From assembly GCA_964397045.1 (NCBI GenBank), contig CAYNHF010000027.1:13248-77247 (forward strand): a stretch of 64,000 bases of DNA, given 5' to 3'. A program made the position numbers and the translations under genes. Shown piece by piece: positions 26,838-35,368 of this stretch. The DNA comes from CAYNHF01 sp964397045 (GTDB taxonomy: Bacteria > Actinomycetota > Acidimicrobiia > Spongiisociales > UBA5794). The first letter of the stretch is position 1; each line of letters starts with the position of its first letter. Under the pieces are notes generated by a model. The model did not search any database, was not told the origin of the DNA, and was given only the letters and a program-made list of their open reading frames with translations.

Positions 26838-27623
26838 TCAGGGAAGCTCTGTCACCCAGTACCACGCTGGTGCGGGGGTGTCGTGAGGGTCGTCGGACGC
26901 CAGATACGCGGTCATGATGGCGATATTCTCGGCGGACCCGACGAACCAGCCGACTCCGGTCCAGGCTGCCCAACCGGATTCCTGGATGTGGTTTGCGCCG
27001 AACGCCTCACCTATCGCTCCCCATCCCGGCACATCGGTTTCGATCTCTTCCCAGTTCACACCATCAGCCGACGCGAATATCGGGATAGCGGCTCCACCCT
27101 GGGTCTCCGGACCGAGTCCCCATACCCAACCCGAGTCCAACCGGAACCATATCCCGCAAGCACGGTCGTCCTGGTCCTGGTGGCAGGCGACAGGCGGCAA
27201 CTCGTCAACCTCATACTTGATATCGGATGGTTCTCGGACACCGGCCGCGTCTCCTGTCGAGGGCTCAACCAACTGCCATTCGATGCAATCGGCTGAGTGC
27301 CACTGCAGGAGCATTCCACCCGCATCCTGGGTGAAGACGGTGTATCCATTGTTCCCGTCCCCAGTAACCGCCGACTCCCCATCGCCGTAGCTCACAGCCA
27401 GCGGACCGGTGAAAGGAGATGGCACAGCAAGCCATTCGATGGCGTCCTCAGATTGCTCGCCTTGACCTTGCGGCGATGCTCGAGGAACGGCTTGAAGTCC
27501 TCGGCGGAGGGCTGCTCTCCCTCGGCGGCACCAGCTCTGTGGACGTGCAGGGGCTTCCCCTGTCGACCTCGACGGCACGAAGGAAGACGCGGGGTCTCGA
27601 ATCGCTTGTGATTGCGCAAGCAC
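26838..27623 (-). CDS. Hypothetical protein with BNR/sialidase-like repeats, N-terminus doubtful
   Basis: The open frame gives 261 residues. The C-terminal 200 look coding, with two to three blades of the type IFASADGVNWEEIE and WHSADCIEWQLVE plus WTGVGWFVGSAENI, as in secreted beta-propeller proteins of actinobacteria. The N-terminal 60 residues are Arg/Pro/Gln-rich, without signal peptide, and do not look like protein; the real 5' part may be lost or in another frame. It may be a decayed lipoprotein gene. Function unknown. Confidence 0.4.
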   Translation of the reverse strand: MLAQSQAIRDPASSFVPSRSTGEAPARPQSWCRRGRAALRRGLQAVPRASPQGQGEQSEDAIEWLAVPSPFTGPLAVSYGDGESAVTGDGNNGYTVFTQDAGGMLLQWHSADCIEWQLVEPSTGDAAGVREPSDIKYEVDELPPVACHQDQDDRACGIWFRLDSGWVWGLGPETQGGAAIPIFASADGVNWEEIETDVPGWGAIGEAFGANHIQESGWAAWTGVGWFVGSAENIAIMTAYLASDDPHDTPAPAWYWVTELP

Positions 27624-27692
27624 TCCTGTCGATGGACCCTATGAGCCTGCGCTCGGCGAGATCAGGATGGTTGCGTTGAGAGGAGGAACTCT

Positions 27693-28250
27693 CTGCGGTT
27701 CGTATTGAGTGGCATCTTGCTAGTTCTGCTTCCGGTCGCGTGTTCCGATAGCGGCCTCTCCCTCACCGAGTACGCGTCGCAGATTGACCAGATGGTCGAG
27801 GCCAAGTCTCTCCAGATCGACGCTCTCGAGGCGGATCTGTCGTCACAGCCGCCGGGTGTGGATCGGACCAAGGCGTATTGGGAGGGTCGGGCCGCCGCCG
27901 GCGTCATGCTCCTGGAAGAGCTCGAGACCATAGATCCTCCTAGAGAGGTCGCCGAGCTGCACGCCGCGACTCTGGACATCATGAGTCGGTATGTTGCCGC
28001 CGAAGGTGAATACGCGGTCCGCGCCGGGTCGGTTCAGACTATGGCGGAGCTCGAGGCGAGTGCTGAGGCCGAGGCGGTTATGGCCGTCGAGGGAGAAATC
28101 ATTGCCATGTGTCGGGCGGCGCAGGCAACTTTCGACGATACCGCCGATGGTGCAGCCTTCGCTGTTCCTCCCTGGATTCCGCCCGAGTTGCGGGAAGTGA
28201 TCCGAGTCGCGTTCCGCTGCGCCGGCGACGCGTCACCTCGCGAGCCGTAG
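27693..28250 (+). CDS. Small lipoprotein, function unknown, probably started at CTG
   Basis: About 185 residues. A lipoprotein signal RFVLSGILLVLLPVAC is followed by a helical, acidic domain with several predicted coiled segments (QIDQMVEAKSLQIDALEADL). The first ATG/GTG/TTG candidate is TTG 27705, 18 bases after AGGAGG (27681-27686). CTG 27693 lies 6 bases after that site and gives the basic residue needed at the head of a signal peptide, so I place the start there. Two cysteines near the C-terminus (MCRAA, RCAGD) may pair. No family recognised. Confidence 0.55.
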   Translation: MRFVLSGILLVLLPVACSDSGLSLTEYASQIDQMVEAKSLQIDALEADLSSQPPGVDRTKAYWEGRAAAGVMLLEELETIDPPREVAELHAATLDIMSRYVAAEGEYAVRAGSVQTMAELEASAEAEAVMAVEGEIIAMCRAAQATFDDTADGAAFAVPPWIPPELREVIRVAFRCAGDASPREP

Positions 28251-28416
28251 GTCCGCACGATCGCCGCACTCCGACGCACCGCCGCCAATGGGTGGCCGCA
28301 ACCATTCGATGGGCCGGAGCGACGGTTGGCGCGGCGGTCTGAGGTTGGTAGGCAGCAGCTCACACCTGTCGTTCCAAAACGGGAATCAGGATGGCTTCAA
28401 GCGAAGGCGGACTCTG

Positions 28417-29019
28417 TCACCTCGCCGCGAGCTCGTCCCGGTCGGCGTGCTTCCGGGGAGCGCACGGGCACTCGGAAGGCCACGCTTCGGAGGTGCGTGA
28501 TTCGTATTCGATCACGTGGTTTCGGCAGTCGAGTTCGACTTCGCAGCACGTGAGTAGTTGCTCTCGCACCATCGCCCGGGCGCGCTGCACGCGGGATTTG
28601 GCGCCGCTTGGCGTCAGCTGAAGCCGGCGAGCCATCTCGGTTTGAGTGAGCCCTTCGAGTTCAGTGAGGACGAGGGCTTCGCGGTAGATGCGGGGAAGGT
28701 CGGCAACCAGGATGGTGAGAAATGGTGCCAGTCTCTGCTCGGCGGCAGGGACGTCGTCCTCAGGTATGGCTGTCGGCTCGATCGCGGTGGGGATGGGTTG
28801 TGCCTTGCGGTAGTGGTCGATGATCGTGTTGTGCGTTACCCGATACAGCCACGCCCCCAGGTGGGTGTCGTCTTCGAGGGTTCCAATTCGGCGATGTACC
28901 TTGACGAAGACGTCCTGGAGGATGTCCTCTGCATCCGGCGTGCTGCGGGACCGGGCTCGGATGTATCCCAGGAGCTGATCGCGGTAGCCGATCCAGGCGT
29001 CGTCGGTCGTAACCGACAC
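28417..29019 (-). CDS. SigZ-like ECF RNA polymerase sigma factor
   Basis: About 200 residues from GTG 29019, with GGAG 6 bases upstream; ATG 29064 lacks such a site. Region 2 is DAEDILQDVFVKVHRR with GAWLYRVTHNTIIDHYRK; region 4 is LTELEGLTQTEMARRLQLTPSGAKSRVQRAR. The tail carries TCCEVELDCRNHVIEYE, a cysteine cluster characteristic of SigZ-type factors. No anti-sigma gene is adjacent; SigZ types usually lack one. It is divergent from an ArsM-like methyltransferase with 188 bases between, and that set of genes may be its target. Confidence 0.85.
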   Translation of the reverse strand: MSVTTDDAWIGYRDQLLGYIRARSRSTPDAEDILQDVFVKVHRRIGTLEDDTHLGAWLYRVTHNTIIDHYRKAQPIPTAIEPTAIPEDDVPAAEQRLAPFLTILVADLPRIYREALVLTELEGLTQTEMARRLQLTPSGAKSRVQRARAMVREQLLTCCEVELDCRNHVIEYESRTSEAWPSECPCAPRKHADRDELAAR

Positions 29020-29207
29020 AGAAGTCTCCAATCCTCGTCTTCGCAGGCACGGGTGGTCCTTCAACTCTGCGACTCAGGGATGAGAGGTGTAGGGCCTTTA
29101 GTCCCTAGTTGTCGTCACGCTTCGATTCCTTTGCGTCCTTTTCGCACCTGCGACGTCTATGGCTTGGAAGGTTGGGCGATGACGTCAGATATCACATCGG
29201 TTGAGCA

Positions 29208-30044
29208 GTGCTTCGAGATTTCTTCATGAGGGATCGTCAAGTCCGTGCGCGGCGCCGGGCAGCGAGGATCTGCACCTACACCGTCGCCGAAAAAGGGTCG
29301 ACGGTGTGCAGCGATGCGAGTCAGGCAATTGCATACGACGTCAGGGAACCCCCGTCGCCATCAACGGAAGCCACGATCCATGTCCTCGGCTGCGGAAGCG
29401 CGGTCGCGGTCGATGACCTGACTCCGGGAGAAGTGGTTCTCGACCTGGGGTGCCGAGCAAGCCTCGACCCTTTGGCGGGAACGAGCGAGGTAGAGGGCAC
29501 CGGGCCGCCGATCGGTGGCTACTTGCCGGACGGGCGGATTCAGCGGGCGAGTGGCGATCAACGTGCGGCGGGCGCTACCGACGTCGTGGTGCGCTACGGG
29601 TTCATCGAGGGTCTAGCGGTGGCCGACGACTCAATTGACTGGGTGCTCTCGAACTGTGTCCTCAGCTTGGTGCCCGATCGGCACCGGGTGTTCGCCGAGG
29701 TCGCTCGGGTGTTGAAGTCGGGCGGCCGCATGCGACTTGCAGGCATCGTCGCTGAAGCTTTGTCGGGTTGGGCTCGGCACAGCCAGATTCTGCCTCTTTC
29801 GAGTGTCACAGGTGCCGCTACGGAACAGGATTACGAAACAGGTCTCCGTGGCGCGGGCCTGCGGCACGTTGCGTTGTATGGCCGCTATGTCTACGACCGT
29901 CATGAACTCGCGGGTCTCATGGCCGCCGACGCGATTCCTCCTGCTTCGGCGAGATACCTCGCCGACGCCGTCGTCGGCCAGGTATGGAACGTTCACCTCT
30001 CAGCCAGGAAACCACAGATACTCGGGGGGAGGCCGCATGGATGA
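29208..30044 (+). CDS. ArsM-like SAM-dependent methyltransferase homologue with degenerate SAM pocket
   Basis: 278 residues. The order GEVVLDLG ... VRYGFIEGLAVADDSIDWVLSNCVLSL ... RVLKSGGRM matches arsenite methyltransferases, including the conserved Cys in SNCV. But the glycine-rich SAM loop reads LGCRASLD instead of LGCGxGxD, and the region after strand 2 (IGGYLPDGRIQRA) lacks the acidic residue that binds the ribose. All changes are in one frame, so this is divergence, not frameshift. It is divergent from the SigZ-like gene. GTG 29208 or ATG 29226 could start it; neither has a good ribosome site. Confidence 0.6.
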   Translation: MLRDFFMRDRQVRARRRAARICTYTVAEKGSTVCSDASQAIAYDVREPPSPSTEATIHVLGCGSAVAVDDLTPGEVVLDLGCRASLDPLAGTSEVEGTGPPIGGYLPDGRIQRASGDQRAAGATDVVVRYGFIEGLAVADDSIDWVLSNCVLSLVPDRHRVFAEVARVLKSGGRMRLAGIVAEALSGWARHSQILPLSSVTGAATEQDYETGLRGAGLRHVALYGRYVYDRHELAGLMAADAIPPASARYLADAVVGQVWNVHLSARKPQILGGRPHG

Positions 30045-30281
30045 ACGACGCCGGAGAGCGAGCCGGGAACGAGCCGAGTGCGAGCCTGATCGAGGCGGCC
30101 TGAGAGCCCGTAACCAGATGAATCAGCGCCGGGAGGAGATGACCCGGCTTGCGAAGCAGGGTCACCGGGTTCTGAGGCACCGGACGTGGAGGCCCGATGC
30201 GGGAGGCTCGGTCCCTTCTGCTGTTCGCCGAGCCAGATTCAAGCAGGAGACCCGAACCCACAGACCTGAGGAGGTACTGCC

Positions 30282-30446
30282 ATGGCAGCAATTGCAGCAA
30301 GCATCACAGGGACAATTGACAGTCACCCCCGGCTCATTGCAGGGGTGCTCGGAGGGGTGGTTCTGTTCTTTCTGGCAGCCTGTCTGCTCCACGACGTCAT
30401 CCCGGTATGCCATTACTTGTTCGGCTGTGACCATCGGATGCACTGA
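30282..30446 (+). CDS. 54-residue membrane microprotein of the SigZ-like cluster
   Basis: ATG 30282 follows GAGGAGG (30268-30274) at 7 bases, one of the best ribosome sites in the region. The peptide has one transmembrane helix (LIAGVLGGVVLFFLAACLL) and a C-terminal tail with cysteines and histidines (HDVIPVCHYLFGCDHRMH), which could bind metal or form a disulfide. It sits between the ArsM-like and the next small gene, all in one direction. No known family. Confidence 0.65.
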   Translation: MAAIAASITGTIDSHPRLIAGVLGGVVLFFLAACLLHDVIPVCHYLFGCDHRMH

Positions 30447-30487
30447 TCAGCTGCGTGCTGGCGGCATCGAATCTGGAAGGAAGGCAC

Positions 30488-30727
30488 ATGAAGCCAATCG
30501 CAATCAAATCGCTCAAGATCGCCGCGGTAGTTGGCATCGGCATGCTGGCCATGCGCTTCGCGGGCCCGAAGTTGGGTGAGCGCATGGACAGAATGTTCGA
30601 GGAAGCGTCGGAGGAGTTCCCACCCAAGTGGATGTTCGTCAACATCAATGCGATCCGTGAGAACACTGAGCGCATTCTCGAGGCGGTCACGAGCGAGCCG
30701 ACCGGGGCGGGCGCTGAGGCCGCATAG
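30488..30727 (+). CDS. Small protein of the SigZ-like cluster, function unknown
   Basis: 79 residues from ATG 30488, with GGAAGGAAGG 4-12 bases upstream. An N-terminal hydrophobic stretch (IAAVVGIGMLAMRFAG) is followed by an amphipathic part with KLGERMDRMFEEASEEFPPKW. It may be a membrane-attached peptide. It follows the 54-residue microprotein by 41 bases and precedes another membrane protein. Confidence 0.6.
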   Translation: MKPIAIKSLKIAAVVGIGMLAMRFAGPKLGERMDRMFEEASEEFPPKWMFVNINAIRENTERILEAVTSEPTGAGAEAA

Positions 30728-30788
30728 GCCGGAGTCGACCCGCGTCGGCTGGCGTTGAGGCACCACGATTCGTGAAACGGAGGTTGAC

Positions 30789-31211
30789 ATGACTGAGCTA
30801 CACAAAACGAAGCCCGATCGGAAAGAGCGAATGAGAGACGCGGAGGACTCATGGGAGGCGAGTTGGGACAACTGGTGGCGGAGCGACCGGGCGGACGCGG
30901 TGGGTTGGGCCGCGCTCTTCCTGTGGGGTGCCGTCGTCGTCCTCGCGACGTACAGCGAATTCAGCGAAGACTTTGATTGGTGGGACGGCTGGGGCGTCTT
31001 CTTCGTCGGAGCTGGCGTGATCGTGCTGATCGAGGGTCTGGTCCGTCTGGGGATGCCGCGCTATCGCTCGAAGTGGGCATGGTCGATGCTGTGGGGAACG
31101 ATATTCCTCGCCCTTGGGCTCGGCGGATTGTTGAGCCCGGCCTGGTACGCACTGCCGCTGGTGGGGATCGCCGTTCTGATTCTGAAGGACGCCTTCGCTC
31201 GTTCTACCTGA
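30789..31211 (+). CDS. Small four-helix membrane protein
   Basis: 140 residues, ATG after GGAGG at 7 bases. A charged, Trp-rich N-terminus (SWEASWDNWWRSDRADA) is followed by four hydrophobic segments (ALFLWGAVVVLATY, FFVGAGVIVLIEGLV, LWGTIFLALGLGGLL, LPLVGIAVLIL). Its stop shares one base with the start of the FAD oxidoreductase (TGATG), so the two are coupled. Function unknown. Confidence 0.7.
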   Translation: MTELHKTKPDRKERMRDAEDSWEASWDNWWRSDRADAVGWAALFLWGAVVVLATYSEFSEDFDWWDGWGVFFVGAGVIVLIEGLVRLGMPRYRSKWAWSMLWGTIFLALGLGGLLSPAWYALPLVGIAVLILKDAFARST

Positions 31212-32488
31212 TGGACACCGGCTACGGCGGCCTCCCGTCCGCCCGGACGCCGGGGGCCGCGCCGACGCAGACAAGAACCTACGCGACGGCGACATCGCCT
31301 GCCGGGTCTCCGGGCACGGTGATCATCGGTGCCGGGATCGCCGGTTTGGCGTGCGCTCGTCGTCTGCACAAGGCAGGGCACCCTTTCCTCGTGATCAGTG
31401 AGAACATTGGTGGCAGGATCTGCCGATCGCGAGACGGACGGGTGAACCTCGGTGCCTACTACGTTCGAGCCGATTACGACCATGTGAATCAGTTCGTGAG
31501 ACTTGGCCGCAGGATCAACACGCTCCGTACCCTGCGTCACGACCGCGACGGCGCATATACCTTCTTGGACCGTCGGGTGCTCTTCCACGTGCCTCAAGCG
31601 ATGCGCTTCCTGACGATGCTCCTTACCTTTCGGCGCCACTACGAAGTGCTCAAGAGCAACTGCCTGATCATGTCGCAGGCCGAAGCGATCAGGTCCGATC
31701 CCTACCTGTATGATCTCTACCGGCAGCCGGCAGTCGAGTTCATTCGACAGAACCGCTTGAAGGATATTGCCCGTCACTACCTGACGCCGAGTTTGCATGG
31801 CACCGCCTTCTCGCCTCCGGAGGAATTGAGTGCCTTCATTCTCCTCCTCACTGCGCTTCCGTTCCTGGTTCCGATCTACGAGTTCACCTTCCGGCTCGAC
31901 GCCATGGTCGATGGCTTCTCCCATGCGCTGATGAGGGACTCGGTCGCTTCAATCACACAGCACGACGTCGGCTACCGAATCAACACACAATCCAGCGGCA
32001 GCCTTGTCGCAGATCGTGTCGTGGTGGCAACTCCTCCGCATGTGTCACAACGTCTACTCGGGTTGCCCGACATCAAGGGGCCGGCGTGTGCTCACATGTT
32101 TGAGCTCGTCGGATCACTTCGTGAGCCGTTCAGCCGAGCCGATATCAACCTCTTCTCGGGCAGCGACCCCACCCTCGCTATCGCTCGCCAGCCAGACTCC
32201 TCGATTCTGTTCTGTTCGCGTGAACTGGCTCCGGATTTGGATCGATACCTCACGTCGTGGGAAGTCATTGAGCACAAGCCCTGGAGTCCCGCCTTCCGTC
32301 TGAAGGGGCACGCTCTGCTCGAATGCCGACTGACGCCCGACTTGTATCTGATTGGTGACCACAACATCTGCGGCCTTGAGGACGCGTACCTCACCGGCCT
32401 GTTTGCCGCCCGCCAAATCGTCCGGAGTACCGAGGCATCCATGGCTGAAATTCGAGGCTCTTTGCAGGGTGCTGCGTTGGGCCCCTAA
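31211..32488 (+). CDS. FAD-dependent amine-oxidase-type oxidoreductase
   Basis: 425 residues from ATG 31211. The dinucleotide-binding motif VIIGAGIAGLACARRL (about residues 37-52) and GGRI (residues about 71-74) mark the flavin amine oxidase/NAD(P)-binding superfamily. A second signature near the C-terminus, LYLIGDHNICGLEDAYLTG, contacts the flavin. The N-terminal 30 residues are low-complexity. Substrate unknown; it ends the rightward SigZ-like cluster and is coupled to the membrane protein before it. Confidence 0.75.
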   Translation: MDTGYGGLPSARTPGAAPTQTRTYATATSPAGSPGTVIIGAGIAGLACARRLHKAGHPFLVISENIGGRICRSRDGRVNLGAYYVRADYDHVNQFVRLGRRINTLRTLRHDRDGAYTFLDRRVLFHVPQAMRFLTMLLTFRRHYEVLKSNCLIMSQAEAIRSDPYLYDLYRQPAVEFIRQNRLKDIARHYLTPSLHGTAFSPPEELSAFILLLTALPFLVPIYEFTFRLDAMVDGFSHALMRDSVASITQHDVGYRINTQSSGSLVADRVVVATPPHVSQRLLGLPDIKGPACAHMFELVGSLREPFSRADINLFSGSDPTLAIARQPDSSILFCSRELAPDLDRYLTSWEVIEHKPWSPAFRLKGHALLECRLTPDLYLIGDHNICGLEDAYLTGLFAARQIVRSTEASMAEIRGSLQGAALGP

Positions 32489-32538
32489 TCGTCACACGGG
32501 CTGCATGTGCAGATCTGATAGGCGTCGATATCGAGTTG

Positions 32539-33142
32539 CTACCGGGGGAACGTAACCTCGTCGAGCGTCGTGCCCCAGAAGCAGCCGGGCTTACCGTAGT
32601 CGAGGAAGACCTGAACGGTGTAGCTGCCAGAGGGCCATGTCACGGTTGCCGCTCCCGACTCATCGAGAACCGTCTCCGCCACGTTTACGTCTCCCGAGAG
32701 AAGCCGAACGGAATCTGGGATCTCGACCCCCACCGGAGCTGTCTTCGACGTCTGTGGTGTCTTCGCCGCCGACGGTTGTGGTGATCCCCTCGAGGTGCTT
32801 CTCGCAGGGGGCCATGATTGCTTCGAAACCTGCCATGGCCTCTTCAGGATCCTCACCCTCGGATTCGAACGTGAGATTGATGGGCGGGAGTTGGACGTTG
32901 CCATCTGCATCGATGGTTGGATCGTCGATCTCGATGCCCTGGTCCCGGAGGCACTGGGTGAACGCGAGCATGGCAGCTTCGGTGTCTGTCACCGGATCGG
33001 CATCCGCGGTGCCGGCGTCCTCAGACGTGCTCGCCGACTCCGGTTCGAGGCTGGCGATCTGTGGCGTTGCGCCCTCCCTTGAGCATGCCGCCGCCAGGAG
33101 GGCTAGAACGAGGACAAAACTGAACAGAGAGGTAGAGCGCAT
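32539..33142 (-). pseudogene. Frameshifted lipoprotein gene
   Basis: The first frame (from ATG 33142) encodes a lipoprotein signal with LALLAAACSR, then a domain of the actinobacterial type AFTQCLRDQGIEIDDPTID. It runs into a basic nonsense end near 32663. A second frame continues from about 32729 to the stop at 32539 with a normal-looking domain (IPDSVRLLSGDVNVAETVL ... YGKPGCFWGTTLDEVTF). The switch falls in a run of five G on the coding strand (32727-32731); removing one G joins the two into about 200 residues. It is either a recent mutation or a sequencing error in a homopolymer. Confidence 0.65.
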
Positions 33143-33281
33143 CGGAGATGAGATTACGGCACTTCCCTAAGTGTTTGGTGAGGCAAGACTGAGGAATAGC
33201 TGGGAAACGGGAGAGCCGCATCAGCGGCGTGAAGCTCCGCCGAGACGCCCGACAAACCGGTGGTCGGCCATCTCGCGAGGC

Positions 33282-34007
33282 TCAATCCTCGTCCTCGTCC
33301 TTGTCGTCGTGTTCGCGGTCGTCCCGATCCCCCAGATGTTCATCTCCAAAGGTGGTGCGGAGACCGGCGATGAGTTCGGTGCGTTCGGCATCAGTCAGGC
33401 TTGCCTCGCGGTTGAGGCCGAATGCCGTGTAGTAGCGGGGCGGCATCTCACCATCGATCACGGTTTCGGCCGACTCATCGCCTTCGCTGTCGCCACGGTC
33501 CCACTCGGAGTAGTTGACCTCCGACCGACCATCGTCGACGTGCATCTCGACCGCCCATGAGAATGGCGCCACGGACGCATACCACGGGTAGTCCACTTCG
33601 TTGCTGTGACAGGCGAAGCAAGCGCGAGCCGTCAGCTCTCGCGTCACCGGCGTGTCCCATGGCGGTTCGGCCGCGATCGAGGGATTCGAGTGCGCCCGCC
33701 CGTAGGGGATCACCTGGGAGACCAGAACCACAACGACAAACCCGATCACGACACTTCCAACGGCACGCCACGGGGCATCCGGTCCTGTCGACGCCGACCG
33801 GGGCAGCCATCGGTATGCGATCGCAGCCACCGCGGCGGTCGCGAGGAGCATCACCAGCGGGACCGCCACCGGCATCCCGATGCCCGGGCCAAGCGCAAGG
33901 ACGAACAGGACCGCGAGAAGGATGACCACGACAACTATTCCAACGTAATGACGCCTGAAGGGAGGCACCGCGGTACTCCTGATCTGAGGGTGACGGCTCA
34001 TCATCAC
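33282..34007 (-). CDS. Haem-binding-domain membrane protein (c-type CxxCH)
   Basis: 241 residues. Three hydrophobic segments (residues about 22-40, 44-66, 84-104) are followed by an exported domain with IPYGRAHSNPSI, EPPWDTPVTRELTARACFACHSNEVDYPWYASVAPFSW (motif CFACH, with distal pattern YPWY) and GRSEVNYSEWDR. This is the haem_bd family pattern, a single c-type haem attached in the periplasm or outer face. The tail is a run of Asp/Glu/Lys (DKDEDED). No cytochrome maturation or oxidase gene is nearby. Confidence 0.82.
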   Translation of the reverse strand: MMMSRHPQIRSTAVPPFRRHYVGIVVVVILLAVLFVLALGPGIGMPVAVPLVMLLATAAVAAIAYRWLPRSASTGPDAPWRAVGSVVIGFVVVVLVSQVIPYGRAHSNPSIAAEPPWDTPVTRELTARACFACHSNEVDYPWYASVAPFSWAVEMHVDDGRSEVNYSEWDRGDSEGDESAETVIDGEMPPRYYTAFGLNREASLTDAERTELIAGLRTTFGDEHLGDRDDREHDDKDEDED

Positions 34008-34052
34008 GAAGACGCCGGCCCCGCGTCAGGGGCTGACGGCACTACCTGCAGT

Positions 34053-34538
34053 TCAAGAGCCCGAGGTGGCGTATTCGAGGGCCGCCGCGAGATCGAGGTC
34101 GCGGCCTGCGTTGAACGCTGCTTCGAGGAGCGGAGGCAGGTTGGCGTACGAATCCTCTGAGAAGAATTCGGGACGCGTCGGATCGTCCGAGTCGACAAGT
34201 CCGGTCCCGGTCTCTCCTCGCAGCCGCTTGGTGGCTCCCGCCAGCCGCATCGCTCTCACGTCGTCACCGCGCTCGTGTGCCAGCTGCGCGAAGCCTCCGA
34301 GGTAGAGGACGAGCCCCGATGTGTCACCTGCCTCCAGGAACCTGCCGAGCCCTGCCCTGAGGTTGTCCGCTGACCGGTCCAGCTCTCCGAGTGTGATGAG
34401 GTTCCCTGCAAGCACGAACTCGGCCCACCCGTAGTCGAACGTGTCCTCGGCCGGATCGAAGTACTCGAGGCTTCGCTCGCAGCTGACGACGGCATCTGCG
34501 GTACTCCCCTCATGCGGCTGCTCACGATAGAGAGCGCG
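34053..34538 (-). pseudogene. C-terminal remnant of a TPR (regulator/cyclase-type) protein
   Basis: The frame is open from just after an in-frame stop at 34539-34541 to 34053, without start codon and ribosome site at its head. It reads ALYREQPHEGSTADAVVSCE ... LGELDRSADNLRAGLGRFLEAG ... LGGFAQLAHERGDDVRAMRLAGATKRL. These are the last TPR-like helices of LuxR/adenylate-cyclase-type actinobacterial regulators. The GTG at 34415 could start a 120-residue piece, but the upstream sequence is clearly the same protein, so I call it a fragment. Confidence 0.55.
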
Positions 34539-34558
34539 TCAGCCCATCGTCGGGAGAC

Positions 34559-35368
34559 TCATGCCGCAGGATCAGGTCTCTCTGCCGAAAGGAGCAGGCG
34601 GCGAATCAGGCCGCTTTTACCGCTCTGCAGCGTGCGGTTGCGGCGAGCCTGGCGTTCGGCAAACTCGGTGGCGCCGATGAGGTCCTGCAATGCGGCGGCT
34701 TCCTCGTTCCAGGTGTCGATCCAGCTCTCGAGTGTGGCGAGATAGGCGGCGGTTACGTCTGCGGCAAAGATGTGTTCGAAACCCGCCTGTTCGAGCAGTG
34801 CCGGATACCCGGGCCCGGCATCAACGTGACCCACCTCGAGCGCACGCTGTTGCTGTTTCGCATCGAGGCCTTCTGCCATGGTGATAACGAAGAAAGCAAT
34901 CCGGCCGCCGGGCTTCAGGACTCGATTGCACGCTCTCAGCACGGAGAGCTTGTCTTCCAGTCAACAGAAGACGTCGGAACACGTCGCGGCGTCGAACGTC
35001 TCGTTTCGAATCGGGAGGTCGGTGCCAGAGGCGCCAATTGCCCCACCATCAACTGCTTCCCGCTGCAGCCGGTTGGCGGCGACTCGCAGGCCTTCGATGG
35101 TCATGTCGGTGAGGACTACGCGGCATCCGGTGGTGCCGGCCAGGTGAACCCCCGGCCAGCCAGCACCGCTGCCGATGTCGAGCAGCAGGCTCTCCGGCTC
35201 GATGTGAAGCCGGTGGGCTAGCTCGTCCGCTTGCGCCATGGTCGTGTAGCTGTTGGCCCCGAACCCGGATCCGATGACCCGGCGCTCGATGCGCTGCATG
35301 ACGTCGCTTTCGATGATCCGGTATCGCTCATCGAAATCGACCGTTCTGTCGTTGAATTCGATCGTCAT
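34559..35368 (-). CDS. SAM-dependent methyltransferase interrupted by an in-frame TGA (selenoprotein or nonsense mutant)
   Basis: One reading frame holds both halves of a class I methyltransferase. Part 1 (ATG 35368) has LLLDIGSGAGWPGVHLA (SAM loop) and VLTDMTIEGL, ending TFDAATCSDVFC. Then TGA at 34961-34963. Part 2 continues at once with LEDKLSVLRACNRVLKPGGR, IAFFVI and the family's typical C-terminal half, to the stop at 34559. In relatives I recall a Cys at the TGA position (CC-L). A hairpin with 6-base stem lies directly after the TGA (34933-34950). Total 269 codons. Nonsense mutation is the simple explanation; Sec insertion is the interesting one. The 5' region is otherwise gene-free to 35680. 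Confidence 0.6.
34933..34950 (-). promoter_or_regulatory. SECIS-like hairpin after the in-frame TGA
   Basis: On the coding (minus) strand GCTCTC-CGTGCT-GAGAGC follows the TGA; stem 6 bp, loop 6 bases with G as second loop base, and 16 bases from TGA to the loop. Bacterial SECIS elements need a hairpin within the frame just after UGA, with a loop 16-37 bases away and a G in the first two loop bases. The sequence meets these rules at their short limit. Confidence 0.35.

Noticed and set aside
29208..30044. Frameshift in the ArsM-like gene as reason for its odd SAM loop
   Set aside because: Other frames give no better match in that stretch; homology continues on both sides in the same frame, so it is substitution, not frameshift.
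29737..30579. 280-residue plus frame overlapping the ArsM-like gene and two small genes
   Set aside because: Composition is random-like and it runs across the well-supported microprotein genes in another frame.
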